A stretch of DNA of 64,000 bases. Origin: Suilimivivens sp963638365 (GTDB lineage: Bacteria > Bacillota > Clostridia > Lachnospirales > Lachnospiraceae). Shown one piece after another: positions 7,194 to 16,900 of this stretch. The notes under the pieces are model-generated. The model saw only the letters and a list, made by a program, of their open reading frames with translations. It was not told the DNA's origin and searched no databases. Made by a program: the position numbers and the translations under genes. The DNA lies in contig CAVHRK010000129.1 in assembly GCA_963638365.1 (NCBI GenBank), positions 1 through 64,000 on the forward strand, in the 5' to 3' direction. The first letter of the stretch is position 1. Every line of letters starts with the position of its first letter.

Positions 7194-7257
7194 GGTCTTC
7201 TTGTATCCTTCTCTGGCTTTTTCCTCTACAATCTATAATATCTTCTGTATCCTATCT

Positions 7258-8754
7258 TTATTTTTCTCTCACACGTCCATAGAGTTTACATAACTCCAGA
7301 ATCTCTTCTGCCAGTTCCGGTGAAAGCTGTTCTGCGCTCATCCGCCACTTCCAGTTATCTCCCAGTGTAGATGGTGTATTGATTCTGGCTTCGCTGCCAA
7401 GCTCCAGATAATCCTGCATCGGAATAATCGCCGTATCGGATACACTTGCAATCGCTGCCCGGATAAACTCCCAGGTCACCTTCTTATTCCCTTTGATGTT
7501 CAGATACTTCTTCGCAAAGCGGCGATCCCGCGCAGGAATCGTATGATACCAGTTGAGTGTTGTATCATTGTCATGTGTTCCGGTATAAACCACACTGTTT
7601 GCCGTGTAGTTGTGCGGCAGATAATCGCTCTCTTCTCTTGAATCAAACGCAAACTGTAAAATCTTCATTCCCGGATAACCGGTCTTTTTCACAAGACGGA
7701 TAACGGACGGCGTTAAGAAGCCAAGATCCTCTGCAATCACCGGCTTGTTTCCGATCTGCTCCTTCATCGTCTTAAATAATGCATAGCCGGGTCCCTTCTC
7801 CCACTTGCCAAACTCTGCGGTCGGATCGCCATAGGGAATGCTGTAATATTCATCAAAGCCGCGGAAATGATCGATACGCACCACATCATATAATTTATAA
7901 CAGTAACCGATTCGTTTCATCCACCAGGCAAAGCCGGTCTGTGCATGATAATCCCAGCGATACAGCGGATTTCCCCAAAGCTGGCCCGTTGCCGAAAACG
8001 CATCCGGCGGGCATCCGGCAACCGCCACCGGTTCCCCCTTTTCATTCAACTGGAAAAGCTCCGGATTCGCCCAGGTATCCGCACTGTCGAAAGCAACATA
8101 AATCGGAATGTCTCCGACGATCAGAACACCCTTCTCATTCGCATACTTCTTAAGCCGGAGCCACTGCGCTGCAAAAAGATACTGCTGGAATTCATAGAAC
8201 AGAATCTCTTCCTGTAGCTCTTCACGGTATTTCTTCATGGCTTTCGCATCACGGATCCGGATGTCCTCCTCCCAGCTTAACCAGTTCACACCCTTAAAAT
8301 GATCCTTGACTGCCATATACATCGCATAATCGGCAAGCCAGTATTCATTTTCCTTCACAAAGCTCTGGAACTCTGCATCTTCTTCGATTTTGCTGTTCAA
8401 AAAAGCCTTCTTCAAGAGACGGAACCGGGAAAGATAAATCTTCTCATAATCTACATAACCATCGGTATCCCCCCAGTCGTAGCTTTCACAGTCCTTCTTC
8501 GTGATCCATCCCTTTTCAATCAGTTCCTCCGGATCGATATAATACGGATTTCCTGCAAAGGTGGAAAAAGACTGGTACGGGGAATCCCCATATCCGGTCG
8601 GCCCTAACGGCAGGATCTGCCAGTAGGTCTGTCCGGCTGCTGCCAGAAAATCCACAAACTCATATGCTTCTTTCGAAAAAGTTCCAATTCCGTAAGGGGA
8701 CGGAAGACTGGAAACCGGTAATAAAATGCCACTTGCTCTCTTCATATTCTCCAT
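7258..8754 (-). CDS. malQ: 4-alpha-glucanotransferase (amylomaltase)
   Basis: 498 residues, standard GH77 length. The enzyme transfers glucan segments between maltodextrins, releasing glucose, in the cytoplasm. The N-terminus 'RASGILLPVSSLPSPYGIG' is typical. Catalytic residues are visible in 'VVRIDHFRGF' (Asp nucleophile), 'VIAEDLGFL' (Glu acid/base) and 'YTGTHDNDT' (Asp stabiliser). The start could be the ATG at 8754 or the fourth residue; ribosome binding sequence fits either poorly (GGAAAGAG or GGAG). It is the first gene of a malQ-lacI unit and is preceded by a palindromic operator. Confidence 0.95.
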   Translation of the reverse strand: MENMKRASGILLPVSSLPSPYGIGTFSKEAYEFVDFLAAAGQTYWQILPLGPTGYGDSPYQSFSTFAGNPYYIDPEELIEKGWITKKDCESYDWGDTDGYVDYEKIYLSRFRLLKKAFLNSKIEEDAEFQSFVKENEYWLADYAMYMAVKDHFKGVNWLSWEEDIRIRDAKAMKKYREELQEEILFYEFQQYLFAAQWLRLKKYANEKGVLIVGDIPIYVAFDSADTWANPELFQLNEKGEPVAVAGCPPDAFSATGQLWGNPLYRWDYHAQTGFAWWMKRIGYCYKLYDVVRIDHFRGFDEYYSIPYGDPTAEFGKWEKGPGYALFKTMKEQIGNKPVIAEDLGFLTPSVIRLVKKTGYPGMKILQFAFDSREESDYLPHNYTANSVVYTGTHDNDTTLNWYHTIPARDRRFAKKYLNIKGNKKVTWEFIRAAIASVSDTAIIPMQDYLELGSEARINTPSTLGDNWKWRMSAEQLSPELAEEILELCKLYGRVREK

Positions 8755-8800
8755 CTCTTTCCGCTATTCCAAAATAGCTTTCAGCACTGTATTTACGCCA

Positions 8801-8816
8801 TTGGTAACGTTACCAA
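8801..8816. promoter_or_regulatory. LacI-type operator upstream of malQ
   Basis: TTGGTAACGTTACCAA is a perfect 16-bp palindrome with the central CG typical of LacI-family operators. It lies about 16-31 bp downstream of the -10 candidate at 8832-8837 on the minus strand, a roadblock or repressor position for malQ. Confidence 0.7.
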
Positions 8817-8829
8817 CGCTTTGTTAAAA

Positions 8830-8878
8830 AAAGGATAGCACACCGGCTTGCAAAATGCAAGACAGCGGACTATCCTTT
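8830..8878 (-). terminator. Terminator of thiT that also contains a malQ promoter candidate
   Basis: Minus strand: AAAGGATAG and CTATCCTTT (8878-8870 / 8838-8830) form a stem with an inner CTTGCA/TGCAAG stem, followed by a run of T (8829-8826), a good intrinsic terminator for thiT. The same bases contain TTGCAT (8860-8855), 17 bp and TATCCT (8837-8832), a SigA-like promoter for malQ. Confidence 0.6.
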
Positions 8879-8984
8879 ATCATGTTTGTGAAATCTGTCT
8901 AGAAAGGGAACCTCTGATCTGTCAGATTGCACATCACCATCCAACTGCTTCTGTAAGCCAGGCGCTTTATAGAAGTGACCGGCT

Positions 8985-9680
8985 TTACGCCTGCACGGCC
9001 ATTGCCTTCACCTTTTCGATCGCTTTCTTTACCGGAGGAAGCATGATGATAATTACGGTAATCAGACCTTCTCCTAAGATATAAGCATAATTATAAGCAA
9101 TCGGATAAATCGCGGTCAGGGACTTCGGGAAGTTGTCCGGCATGTAATCCATCCAGTACAGATAACCGCCGATGGAATGGCACAGACCTCTTACGAGAAT
9201 CGCTACAAGATAGCCTTTTAACAATCCGTTCTTCTGCTTATTGAAGAATCCGGAAAGACCTAATGCAGCAAATGCAAAGATGTAATCAAGACACGCCTGC
9301 AGAGGGGATAAAATATAGCTTCCGCCATCCTGTACGAACTGCAGCAGACTGTAGGCAAATGCCGCCGTAAGGCCGACCTTCGGTCCATACCAGTAGCCGA
9401 TCATGGTTACAAACAGCATGGAGCAGAGTGTAATGGAACCGCCCCAGGGCATGTTCACGATCTTAATATAAGAGGTGACAAATCCAAGTGCCAGTGCAAC
9501 TGCGGAAAATACGAGCTGCTTGGTAGAAAATGTACTCTTTTTCTGGTCCTTGTTCTCTTTGACTCTGGTACTGATCACTGCGGTCAGGATCACGAGAACC
9601 GCAATCAGAATAATCACAGCGACCTCGCCGCCTGTTGTCAGTGAAAAGTAACCGTCTTCTTTGTTAAAAAATAGTGACAT
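8985..9680 (-). CDS. thiT: ECF thiamine transporter S component ThiT
   Basis: 231 residues with about six to seven membrane segments. The core resembles ThiT: 'VNMPWGGSITLCSMLFVTMIGYWYGPKVGLTAA', 'LLQFVQDGGSYILSPLQACLDYIFAF', 'FPKSLTAIYPIAYNYAYILGEGLIT'. It binds thiamine and docks with the shared ECF ATPase/EcfT module encoded elsewhere. The N-terminal 50 residues add a hydrophobic segment before the conserved core. AGGAGG lies six bases before the ATG and is itself one arm of a terminator/sequestering hairpin. A TPP riboswitch upstream confirms the thiamine assignment. Confidence 0.93.
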   Translation of the reverse strand: MSLFFNKEDGYFSLTTGGEVAVIILIAVLVILTAVISTRVKENKDQKKSTFSTKQLVFSAVALALGFVTSYIKIVNMPWGGSITLCSMLFVTMIGYWYGPKVGLTAAFAYSLLQFVQDGGSYILSPLQACLDYIFAFAALGLSGFFNKQKNGLLKGYLVAILVRGLCHSIGGYLYWMDYMPDNFPKSLTAIYPIAYNYAYILGEGLITVIIIMLPPVKKAIEKVKAMAVQA

Positions 9681-9686
9681 AAAAAA

Positions 9687-9719
9687 TCCTCCTTAGACTT
9701 TTTACATCGCTAAGGAGGA
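9687..9719 (-). terminator. Riboswitch expression platform: terminator/SD-sequestering hairpin
   Basis: On the transcript, TCCTCCTTAG (9719-9710) pairs perfectly with CTAAGGAGGA (9696-9687) around a 13-base loop, followed by six T residues and then the thiT ATG. The 3' arm is the thiT ribosome binding site, so folding would both terminate transcription and hide the site. Confidence 0.8.
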
Positions 9720-9740
9720 CATAATATGATCCTGTTATCC

Positions 9741-10022
9741 TGTGCTTCCTTACGCCGGTATTACCCGGTTCAAGTAGTGAGGGTTAATCTGTGTAACAGA
9801 TAGTAACTGTTCAGCTTTGCCCATTCATAAGCTGCCGATTGTACAAATTGGCTAACCAATATATGTGTTTTCCGGCAACTTATTTCATGTCGGGCGTCCG
9901 CCCTATAGAAATGATTGTATAAGCTGCCCTTAGTGAGCAAGCTCCCTCGGTCATCTTGCACAATCATTTCTGCATAGCTGAACTGTTACAACAGATAATC
10001 TCAGCAAATGCTCCCCTAGCGA
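9741..10022 (-). ncRNA. TPP (thi-box) riboswitch with an expanded P3a
   Basis: The aptamer is read on the minus strand. The 5' part has GCTAGGGGAGC (P2 side) and GCTGAGA (J3/2), at about 10020-9998. The 3' part has ACCCTC, TTGAACCGGGTAATACCGG and GCGTAAGGAAGCA, at about 9785-9741. These are the diagnostic thi-box blocks. A normal aptamer is near 100 nt; here 187 bp of foreign repeat (9803-9989) separate J3/2 from the ACCC strand, in the optional P3a position. The terminator hairpin at 9687-9719 follows. It is expected to shut off thiT when thiamine pyrophosphate is plentiful; whether the insertion affects ligand binding is unknown. Confidence 0.9.
9803..9989. mobile_element. MITE-like repeat (copy A) inserted in the TPP riboswitch
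   Basis: 187 bp bounded by 13-bp terminal inverted repeats, GTAACTGTTCAGC (9803-9815) and GCTGAACTGTTAC (9977-9989), which match at 12 of 13 positions. It is flanked by a perfect 8-bp direct repeat AACAGATA (9795-9802 and 9990-9997). The interior folds into hairpins: CGGCA.CTT against AAG.TGCCG, an ATTGG/CCAAT loop, GGGC/GCCC, and a long stem starting GAAATGATTGT/ACAATCATTTC around GTGAGCAAGCTC. No transposase or credible gene lies inside. Copies at 49140 and 52931 share all conserved blocks, so this is a dispersed non-autonomous element. Confidence 0.8.
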
Positions 10023-10061
10023 AGTGATTCATTTATTTCGGTAATTACACCGATCGTTATA

Positions 10062-10090
10062 AAGATACAACTCTTTCCGGCCGGTGTCAA
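10062..10090 (-). promoter_or_regulatory. thiT: SigA promoter of the TPP riboswitch-thiT unit
   Basis: Minus strand TTGACA (10090-10085), 17-bp spacer, TATCTT (10067-10062); about 40 bp upstream of the aptamer 5' end. The -35 is a perfect consensus. Confidence 0.7.
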
Positions 10091-10147
10091 TCCCCCTCTA
10101 TGGAATCACCGTTACTGTTCACTCGTACCTCGTTCCAGTAACAATTC

Positions 10148-10237
10148 GCAGGCTCATTTGAAGTTTTGCTTCGCAAAAGGAGCCTGCTCACTCCTAAATC
10201 ATGTTCTTACGCAGCCTGACAGCAAGTGTCTGGCTGC
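10148..10237. repeat. Two hairpins between addA and the thiT promoter
   Basis: GCAGGCTC (10148-10155) pairs with GAGCCTGC (10180-10187) with an inner TTTTGC/GCAAAA stem. GCAGCC (10211-10216) pairs with GGCTGC (10232-10237) with inner ACA/TGT. Neither is followed by a T run, so they are weak candidates for the end of the addBA transcript. The remainder of the gap from 10091 to 10314 shows nothing else. Confidence 0.45.
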
Positions 10238-10314
10238 TGTGTGAACAGCAACGAATCACCACTTTCCTTCTCTTATTCCCTACACACTCCAATATCGGTT
10301 TGCATCCTCATCCC

Positions 10315-13300
10315 CTACATCCGGATTTCCTCACCAAGCGCAAAGGAATAAATAATCCGCTCCTTCACCTTCTTGCCAACGATACGCTCTAAAGCTTCCG
10401 TATAGTACTCCATCTGGGTGTGATAACGCTTCACCAGTTCTTCCCCGGTCTTCACGGCATCGGTCTTATAATCCATCAGAACAAGATCGTCACCCTCTTC
10501 AAAAAAGGCATCGATGATTCCCTGAATCAATACCTGCTCCTCATGCGGAAACTGTGGCTTTACACGGTCTGCCGCAATGCCAAGTACAAAGGGCTGCTCT
10601 TTTTTGAGCTTCTGAAGGTGCTGCGCCCTGGCCATTCTCTGTGCCAGTGAGGACTTAAAAAATACCACAAGCTTTTTTACCGAGACAGCTTCGCTCCACG
10701 GCTTCTGTAACAGCTCCTTCTCTACCATGAGTGCAATCTGCCGTTCCAACTCTAAAATCATGTAAGTATCTGCTCCTGATTTTTCAGATTTCTTACTCTG
10801 ATTTTCTTCCCGGTTCATTTCCTTATTATTTTCCTGATTCAGCACCTTCTCAAAATCAAGCAGCTCCATCACCCGGTGGTAGGCACTTCCGCGGTCTGCT
10901 CCGGACATTCCCTGCTCTTCCTGCATAAAGGCAGGAATATACGGCACGATTTCCTTTTCCGGGAACAATTCTCCCGCAAAATCCAGATCCATCTGCGCTT
11001 TCTTTAACTCGGAAACACTGGTCTTTGTTACCAGTTCCTTTAATCCCTCGTCCGCATACCTGCGGTCCATGCGCTGCTGCAGCTTTTCCTTCTGTGTAAG
11101 CTCTCCTTCCGATTCCTCTTTCCTCGTAATCCGGTACACAAACTGTTCCCTTTGCAGAATCTGTCCGCACTCCTCGGAAATTTCCTGCTCTTTCAGCTCT
11201 CCTTCGCTGATAAACTGTGCATCGGACAATGCCGGCAGAACAAATTGCAGGAACGATCCGGCATTCATAAGGTCTGTAAACCGCATTCTGCCATCGTCAG
11301 CTTTCGTATTTTCATATAATGCAATCTGTTCCTTCAGCTTTTCTTCATCCTTGACAACTGCTGTGAGAATCAGCTTTTCCCGGGCACGTGTCATGGCAAC
11401 ATAGAGAACACGCATTTCCTCTGCCAGCGTGTCCAGCCGCATTTTTAGGGAAACCACATTTTTCTTCGTCATACGGCGCTGGATACGAAGCTCACTGTCA
11501 ATTTCGTCCACGCCAATTCCTAGATCCATATCGGTCACAAGACGTCCTGTGGTGTCCTGCATATTGAATTTCTTGGATAAGCCCGCCACGAAGCATACCG
11601 GGAATTCCAGTCCCTTACTCTTATGGATACTCATAATCCGCACGACATCGGCATTTTCATCCAGAATATCCGCTTCTCCGTAATCCACCTCATACTTCGA
11701 CAACTGCTCGATGTAGCGCAGAAAATGAAAGACACCGTAAAAGCTCGTCTGCTCAAATGCAGCCGCCTTAGACAAAAGCATTTCCACATTAGCCCTGCGC
11801 TGCTCACCACCGGGTTTCGCCGTCACATATTGAAAATATCCGGTGGTATAAATCAAGGCTTCCAACAGCTTATGAATCGGCGTATAAACAGACATCTTCC
11901 GGTAATGATCCAGGGTAGCTAAGAAATCCGCAATCTTCTCTTTTAACTCTCCATCATAAGCCCTTAACTGATCGATCAGAGCTGCCGGCCGGTTGACTGT
12001 TACTGCAGCCTCTTCTAAAGCATCCTTCCCTGCGATCTTCTTGGCGGTCTCATCAACCCGGATCCTCGCGATCTCTTCTTCGCTGAAGCCTCCAAAGTAA
12101 GATTTCAGTGTCCCGTACAAGGGAATATCCTGCCTCGGATTATCAATCACATGCAGGAACTGTAAAAGTTCCCTGATCTCCGAAGCCTCGAAGTACCCGG
12201 TACGGAGGCTCACATAAGCAGGGATTCCCTCCTTTTGCAGCGTCTCCTTAAACTCCTCTGCCCAACCGGAATTCGTCCGGAGCAGAATCACCATATCCCG
12301 GTACTGTATCGGCCGCAGCGCCCCGGTCTCCTTATCCGTCACCTGAAAATTCTGGTACAGTGCACGGATTTTGGCAGCAATCGCCCTTGCTTCAAAGCTG
12401 CGTACCGATTCGCCGCTTTCTTCCTCCTGCGTAAAAAGCAGGTATTCCGTCTCATTCCCGGTGTTTTCCGGATAGGAAGCTCCCTCATAAAGGGCGGCAT
12501 CCTCATCATAGACAATTCCGCCAAGCTCCTGCCCCATAATCTTCTGAAACAGGGTGTTGACTCCTTCCAAAACCTCTCTGCGGCTCCGGAAATTCTTATG
12601 CAGGTCGATCCGCTGACAATCGGATTCTTCCTTCGTATAGGTATGGTACTTTTCCATGAAAAGCTCCGGTCTTGCCAGGCGGAACTTATAAATGCTCTGC
12701 TTGACATCTCCTACCATGAAGCGGTTGTTTCGTCCGTCCTGTTCTCCGGAAACCGCCGTCAGAAGATATTCCTGCACCAGATTACTGTCCTGGTATTCAT
12801 CGATCAGGATCTCGTCAAAGCACTCCCGGTACTCCTTTGCCGCCTTGGTCGGAACAATCTCGCCGTCTTCTTTGGTAAGCAGAATCTGCAACGCCAGATG
12901 TTCCATATCGCCAAAATCAATGATATTGGCCTCACGCTTTTTCTGCGTAAGCATACGCTCATAGGTCAGTACCAGAGAAACAAGCTCCTCGACCATCGGA
13001 CAGGCTCTCTGCATCTGTGCAAGCGCCTGTTCGGGAGAACGCAGCAGGAAATCCCCTTTCAGCTTCTCGATCTGCTTTTTCACCTCATTGCGAAGCTGCT
13101 GAGCCATGACACGCAAAGCCGGATCCACAGAGTCATCCTTTTTCGAGGGCAACCGCCCGAAGGTGATCTTCTCCATGACCTCATACTGTTCCTGATAGGT
13201 CTCCTTCTTCGAAGCCTGCTCTAACATCTCCGCTTCCTTTTCAAGGAGTTCCCCATACATATAAGGGCCTGCCGGACGCTCTGACAGCCTGCACGCCTGC

Positions 13301-13995
13301 CGGAGTTTTCCTGCCAGTTCCTCCAGCATAAAGCGCACATGGGAGGTAAGATACCTGCACCACTGTGTCCCGTTCAGTTCCTCCACATCCGCAATTTTAT
13401 AATCCTCCATGCAGCCAAGAAGCCTGTCCTCCGGCCAGGGATAACTCTCTGCGAAGTCATATAACTTTTCGATATATTGCATGAGAAGCTGGTCGTTGCT
13501 TCCCCCCGTAAAATATTCCACACACTGCAGAAACTTCGTATCTGCCGCATCATATTCCTGCTCGAGCAGTTCATTTAAGGTATCCTGCTGCAACAGCTTC
13601 AGTTCTCCCTCATCGGCCACACGGAAGCCGGGATCCAGTCCGATCTCATGGAAATGATTGCGGATGACAAAAAGGCAGAAGCTGTCGATTGTGGTAATCT
13701 GTGCCTTATGTAATAACGCTGCCTGCTTCTGTAAATGCTCGTTAAACGGATCCACCGCAAGCTCCCGGTCAATCGCCTGCCGGATACGCTCCCGCATCTC
13801 TGCTGCCGCCGCATTCGTAAAGGTTACGACCAGTAACCGGTCAATATCCACCGGATGCTCTTTATTCAGAATCATCTGAATGATCCGTTCGACAAGTACC
13901 GCCGTTTTACCGGAACCGGCTGCTGCCGAAACTAAGAGATTCCGGTTTCTAGTATCTATGACCTGCTGCTGCTCCTTCGTAAAGGTTACTCCCAC
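10315..13995 (-). CDS. addA: ATP-dependent helicase/nuclease subunit A (AddA)
   Basis: 1226 residues, normal AddA size. With AddB it forms the helicase-nuclease that processes double-strand ends for RecA and degrades unprotected foreign DNA until Chi. UvrD-type motifs are present: Walker A 'AAAGSGKTAVLVER', 'VVTFTNAAAAEMRERI', Walker B 'ILIDEYQDSN', 'VGDVKQSIYKFRLARP', 'IMSIHKSKGLEFPVCF' and 'VLYVAMTRAREKL'. The C-terminal RecB-family nuclease shows 'DLVLMDYKTDAV' and 'YHTQMEYYTEALE'. Its start overlaps the end of addB by 10 bp, indicating a two-gene operon. Confidence 0.97.
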   Translation of the reverse strand: MGVTFTKEQQQVIDTRNRNLLVSAAAGSGKTAVLVERIIQMILNKEHPVDIDRLLVVTFTNAAAAEMRERIRQAIDRELAVDPFNEHLQKQAALLHKAQITTIDSFCLFVIRNHFHEIGLDPGFRVADEGELKLLQQDTLNELLEQEYDAADTKFLQCVEYFTGGSNDQLLMQYIEKLYDFAESYPWPEDRLLGCMEDYKIADVEELNGTQWCRYLTSHVRFMLEELAGKLRQACRLSERPAGPYMYGELLEKEAEMLEQASKKETYQEQYEVMEKITFGRLPSKKDDSVDPALRVMAQQLRNEVKKQIEKLKGDFLLRSPEQALAQMQRACPMVEELVSLVLTYERMLTQKKREANIIDFGDMEHLALQILLTKEDGEIVPTKAAKEYRECFDEILIDEYQDSNLVQEYLLTAVSGEQDGRNNRFMVGDVKQSIYKFRLARPELFMEKYHTYTKEESDCQRIDLHKNFRSRREVLEGVNTLFQKIMGQELGGIVYDEDAALYEGASYPENTGNETEYLLFTQEEESGESVRSFEARAIAAKIRALYQNFQVTDKETGALRPIQYRDMVILLRTNSGWAEEFKETLQKEGIPAYVSLRTGYFEASEIRELLQFLHVIDNPRQDIPLYGTLKSYFGGFSEEEIARIRVDETAKKIAGKDALEEAAVTVNRPAALIDQLRAYDGELKEKIADFLATLDHYRKMSVYTPIHKLLEALIYTTGYFQYVTAKPGGEQRRANVEMLLSKAAAFEQTSFYGVFHFLRYIEQLSKYEVDYGEADILDENADVVRIMSIHKSKGLEFPVCFVAGLSKKFNMQDTTGRLVTDMDLGIGVDEIDSELRIQRRMTKKNVVSLKMRLDTLAEEMRVLYVAMTRAREKLILTAVVKDEEKLKEQIALYENTKADDGRMRFTDLMNAGSFLQFVLPALSDAQFISEGELKEQEISEECGQILQREQFVYRITRKEESEGELTQKEKLQQRMDRRYADEGLKELVTKTSVSELKKAQMDLDFAGELFPEKEIVPYIPAFMQEEQGMSGADRGSAYHRVMELLDFEKVLNQENNKEMNREENQSKKSEKSGADTYMILELERQIALMVEKELLQKPWSEAVSVKKLVVFFKSSLAQRMARAQHLQKLKKEQPFVLGIAADRVKPQFPHEEQVLIQGIIDAFFEEGDDLVLMDYKTDAVKTGEELVKRYHTQMEYYTEALERIVGKKVKERIIYSFALGEEIRM

Positions 13996-16900
13996 GCCGC
14001 TTCCTCCTTCTTAAAGTTACGCATCTTTTCGATAATATCCTGCTCATCCTTAAGTGCATCCATGCCATGTCCGGGCTTTCTCTTTTCGAAGCCCGGTATT
14101 TTTCCGTCAAATGCACAGATTTCACGGAACGTACAATAGGTACAGGACTCGATATTCCCCTGCTCGCAGGGATTGACTGCAATATTTCCCTGCAGGATTT
14201 CAGTTCCAAACTGATGCATCTTCTGGTTTACATAATTTGATATCACTTCGTAATCCTCACGATTTACCACACTGGACCGGGCGGATAAAGAGCCGTCACT
14301 TTTACGCTCCACCGGAATAATGGAGGACTTTGTGGCAAAGCTGCCGTCTAAAAGCCTGATGACTTCCTCACTGTCATTCACCAGTCCGTTCATGCGCAGT
14401 TCCTTCAAAAGCTGGTCGTTTACCTGCTCCGGGCTCAACTCTTCCTCGCTCTTAATCATCGGATCATTCACATGATAGTAAAGCAATGCTGCCGGAACAA
14501 TCTCCTTATCCGGATGGCTTTTCTTCATCAGCTCTGCCGCCACATTCATATAGACAATGAGCTGTAGCTGCAGACCATAGTAGACAGCCGCCAGATCGAA
14601 CTTCTTATTGCCCGATTTATAATCAATCACCTTCACATATACGTGATCGTCATCCTCATAGGTATCCAGACGGTCAATCCGGCCCCGGAACTTCATCTTC
14701 TCTTCCTCCGAAAGCGTAATGTTCACTGCATCCAGATTTTCCACTCTCGAAAAGCTCATCTCGAACGCCTCCGGCAGGAACTTTCCGCTCTTTAGCTGCT
14801 CCTTTAACGCCCAGATCGTCCGTTTCAGAATCCGATACATCCTCTGAATCATATACTGATAGCGCGCGGAACTGTAAAGAATCGTTTCCCCATACTGCAT
14901 GGCACAGTTCTCCAGCGCCTCCCAGAGAAGCTGTTCGCCCTCTTCCTTCGGAAAGTCCAGCCAGGTATAACCATGCTCCTTCAGGCGATGGGAAAACACT
15001 TCCAGAACCTCATGGTAAATATTTCCGAGATCCGCATTTTCAAGCTGGAACACTTCCCGCTCCTTAAGGCTTAACCCATATTGGAGAAAGTGTGCATAGG
15101 CACACGCCGCATAGCGTTCCAGACGGCTGACACTGTTTTCCAGCACCGTGCCGTAAACCATTCTCGCAATCATTGCCCCCAGCGGCTTATGCTCATAATG
15201 CTCGTATGCGGCCTGCAGAATCTTCTTCATCTGCCCGCAGAAGTCAGGATCCTCCCAGTAAATCCGGCACAGGCTGAAAAACTCCTCATCCGTCATGCCG
15301 CCCGCTCTTCCCTGCGCACGCTCGCGCAGTTCCTCTGCCACATAAGGAAGGGCATCCTTCTTTCCCATAATCCGTTCCGTTACGGACTCTTTGCCCTCCA
15401 GCAGATTTCCCTGATAAGCCCGTGGGAAAAGGGCTTTCATCGTATCAATGAGATAAGAAGGGCGCAGTGTTTTGCCATCGCTGCTGATCCGGGCATAGGA
15501 CAGATACAACCGCTCGGACGGCTTCGTCATATTTATGTATAAATACAACCGCTGTGTGAACATCTGCTGCCGTGGCGTCGGTGCCAGTTCAATGTCCGAG
15601 TCCTTTAAAAACTCCCGATCAATATCGGAAATGATCCCGCCTTTATTCGCATTTCTTGGAATGTTTCCGTCGTTTACGCCAAGGAATAACAACACCTTTA
15701 CCTGATTTAAACGGGTCCGCTCCATATCCCCGACAATCACACGATCCACACCGCCCGGAATCGTTCCGACCTCAATCTCGGCAAATCCTGAATCCAGAAT
15801 ATCTGCAAACTCCTGCAGGGTCATTGTTTCCTCTTTTAAAAGTCCTTCGATCTGGTTAAGCAGTTCCATCACCAACCGGTAAATCTGCGCATATTCCCTC
15901 GCCCGCTCTTCCTCTCCGTCTGCCCGGAACTGTTCTTCAAAGGTAAGAAGCTTTTCCTGAATCCTTCCTGCCACAATGAACTCATACAACGCTTTCACAT
16001 AGCCGGAGGCCGTTTCCTGCTTCTGCAAAAGAGGTATTATCTGTCCGTAAAGACGCTCCCGCAGCTCATTGATCTGCTCCGTTGCATTCCTTGTAAAAAG
16101 TTCTCCCCACTTCTTTCTGCCTTTGATTCCGGTTGCCAGAATATAATTTTCTAAAAGATCCGTCTCTTCCATCGAAAAATCGGCAAGACCGCTCCGCAAA
16201 TAATGGAACACCGACTCATAGCTGAAATTCTGCAAAACAATCCGCAGGGCACTGCGTATGTATTCGAGGAACGGGTTTAACAGAATTCCCCGCGTCCGGT
16301 CAATAAATACCGGAATGTCATACGTTGCGGCTTCCCGTTCAAAGAAATCTCCGTAGGTTGCCAGTTCTCCCGTCACTACCGCAATATCCCGGTAACTGTA
16401 ATTCTGTTCTAACACCAGTTTTTTAATTAAAATGCAGGCTCCGCGGACCTCCTGGGCCGGGCTCATCGCTTCCCGGATCTGAATGGCCGGTATGGAATCC
16501 TGCTGTGGCTCCTCGTAGGGCTTTAACGGATAACGGAACAACTGCTTTTCTAGATGCGCCAATTCCCTGCTTTCCCGGAACCGGGGAAGTCCCCCCTTTC
16601 CCAGATAAACATCCTCGGTCTGCCGGACATTTCCCCTCTGCGCCCATTTTTGCAGGTCGCGTACGGTCTTTTTACTTAAATAAAATAACTCCTGCTCTCC
16701 CGTGATCTGATAAGGATTTTCTCCCTCGCCCAGCGTTACCGACACGATCACCATGCGGGATAACTCCATGAGTTCTGCAATCAGCCGGTACTGGATCGGT
16801 GTAAAGCCGGTAAATCCATCAAAAATCACCACACTGTTTTTCATGATCTTTGACTCATGAACCGCCCGGGATAACAGGGCAAGCGTATCCTCCGTTGTCA

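Noticed and set aside
7106..7257. LacI-type operator in front of the lacI gene at 6071
   Set aside because: Only a pyrimidine tandem repeat is present; no palindrome like the one before malQ was found.
9770..9967. 65-codon open frame on the minus strand within the TPP riboswitch region
   Set aside because: It lies wholly in the riboswitch and its inserted repeat, has no ribosome binding site, and the protein shows no family resemblance.
10148..10187. Intrinsic terminator of addA
   Set aside because: The stem is good but neither strand has a T run after it, so I list it only as a hairpin.
12235..13224. 329-codon plus-strand frame opposite addA
   Set aside because: Composition is that of an antisense shadow, and addA is conserved along its whole length here.
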